A program made the position numbers and the translations under genes. The notes below the pieces were generated by a model. The model saw only the letters and a program-made list of their open reading frames with translations. It did not search any database and was not told the origin of the DNA. A DNA stretch of 13,257 bases from JBGOUJ01 sp041477005 (GTDB taxonomy: Bacteria; Acidobacteriota; Terriglobia; Bryobacterales; JACQDG01), in NCBI GenBank assembly GCA_041477005.1, contig JBGOUJ010000150.1:1-13257 (forward strand), in the 5' to 3' direction. Of this stretch, positions 12,901-13,257 are shown one piece after another (position 1 is the stretch's first letter; each line of letters starts with the position of its first letter).

Positions 12901-13257
12901 GGAAATCGAACCTCGTGACGCAGGTCTTCGACCACCACCGGCGCGTTGGAATAGACCGCATAGCCCGCTGCCGAGCCCGTATTGGCTTCCACGATTGCCT
13001 GGCCGACGTAGCCCGGCTTCCAACCCACGCCGGCCCGGAGCAGCAGACCGTCGTCTCCCGGAAGCAGCTCCATCACCCGGCAGTACTCCGCGTTCATGGC
13101 TCGAGCCAGGAGCTGAACCGTCCGGCCCATCAGCGCCGACGGCTCGGCGCCGGCCAGGGCTAACTGGCCGAGTTCCACGACCACCGCCCGCTCGACGGTG
13201 CGAGCTCGGGATTCCGGATCGGCGTGCCGGCCGTCCAGCGGCTCTGCCGGCGCGGAG
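9931..13257 (-). pseudogene. Hybrid histidine kinase, GAF-PAS-PAS-HisKA-HATPase-REC-REC-REC, frameshifted and cut by the window edge
   Basis: About 1,108 codons are visible; the 5' end lies beyond 13257, since the frame stays open to the edge. In order: GAF (about 13190-12735), PAS1 (about 12695-12345), PAS2 (about 12325-11960, ending KDITAQKALEEQV), coiled coil, HisKA with FLANMSHELRTPLNG and the phosphorylated His at 11842-11844, HATPase_c (about 11560-11200; SNALKFT, DAGIGI, GTGLGLALTRRIV), then three receivers. Their phosphoacceptor Asp codons are at 10975-10977, 10615-10617 and 10174-10176; REC1 (FLTKP) and REC3 (YITKP) keep the Lys, and REC2 has VLKND. No membrane segment is visible. 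Within PAS1 the frame changes: PERSRPAHEGHRGSYFHDP in one frame continues as MGAGLDLQGRRKDGSEF in the next. One missing base at about 12472-12476 (CGCCG for CGCCCG before ATG) explains it. All later domains are intact, so a sequencing error is as likely as real inactivation. Stop overlaps the next kinase's GTG. Confidence 0.85.

Noticed and set aside
1..13257. CRISPR array, tRNA, rRNA or riboswitch
   Set aside because: No regularly spaced repeats of CRISPR size, no tRNA or rRNA-like sequence and no riboswitch core recognised on either strand by eye.

Overview
The window is 13.3 kb of GC-rich bacterial DNA. Three kinds of evidence point to Acidobacteriota, perhaps the Solibacter/Bryobacter side, as the likeliest source: the gene types (YVTN beta-propeller, secreted xylose-isomerase-like barrel, Tat-exported PIG-L hydrolase, large hybrid histidine kinases), short intergenic repeats, and start codons sitting 7-10 nt after a -10 box. 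This is inference; there is no rRNA or tRNA here to test it.

Layout. Bases 1-159 are the 3' end of a di-haem cytochrome c peroxidase/MauG-type gene with an in-frame TAG. Bases 189-761 are a decayed IS5-family element: its transposase has two frame changes and a large internal deletion. Next on the minus strand is a 635-aa exported protein fusing a YVTN beta-propeller to a sugar-isomerase TIM barrel (765-2672), and behind it a small unrecognised gene (2714-3079). A 339-bp gap carries a symmetrical array of TAGAG/CTCTA half-sites. An Rrf2/IscR-type regulator with a CX5CX5C iron-sulfur signature follows (3419-3853), then a hairpin-rich intergenic repeat and a zinc-free NAD(P)H:quinone oxidoreductase (4070-5038). 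That gene converges on a secreted alkaline-phosphatase-superfamily hydrolase (5168-6247, minus) across a 39-bp near-perfect inverted repeat. Diverging from the hydrolase is a Tat-exported PIG-L deacetylase-like protein (6405-7349).

The last 5.9 kb, on the minus strand, holds two sensor kinases joined by a 4-nt GTGA stop/start overlap. The upstream one (9931 to past the right edge) reads GAF-PAS-PAS-HisKA-HATPase-REC-REC-REC and contains one frameshift near 12472-12476. The downstream one (7403-9934) reads REC-REC-GAF-PAS-HisKA-HATPase. Five receiver domains therefore lie consecutively across the gene boundary, between two kinase cores, which suggests a dedicated phosphorelay pair. No Hpt domain or DNA-binding output gene is visible, so the output is unknown.

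How the parts work together: the two kinases form one signalling unit. The secreted hydrolase and PIG-L protein share a divergent 157-bp promoter region and probably act on extracytoplasmic substrates. The Rrf2 regulator and quinone oxidoreductase are both redox-related neighbours but are separated by a hairpin and appear to have separate promoters. The left end is eroding (peroxidase and IS remnants).
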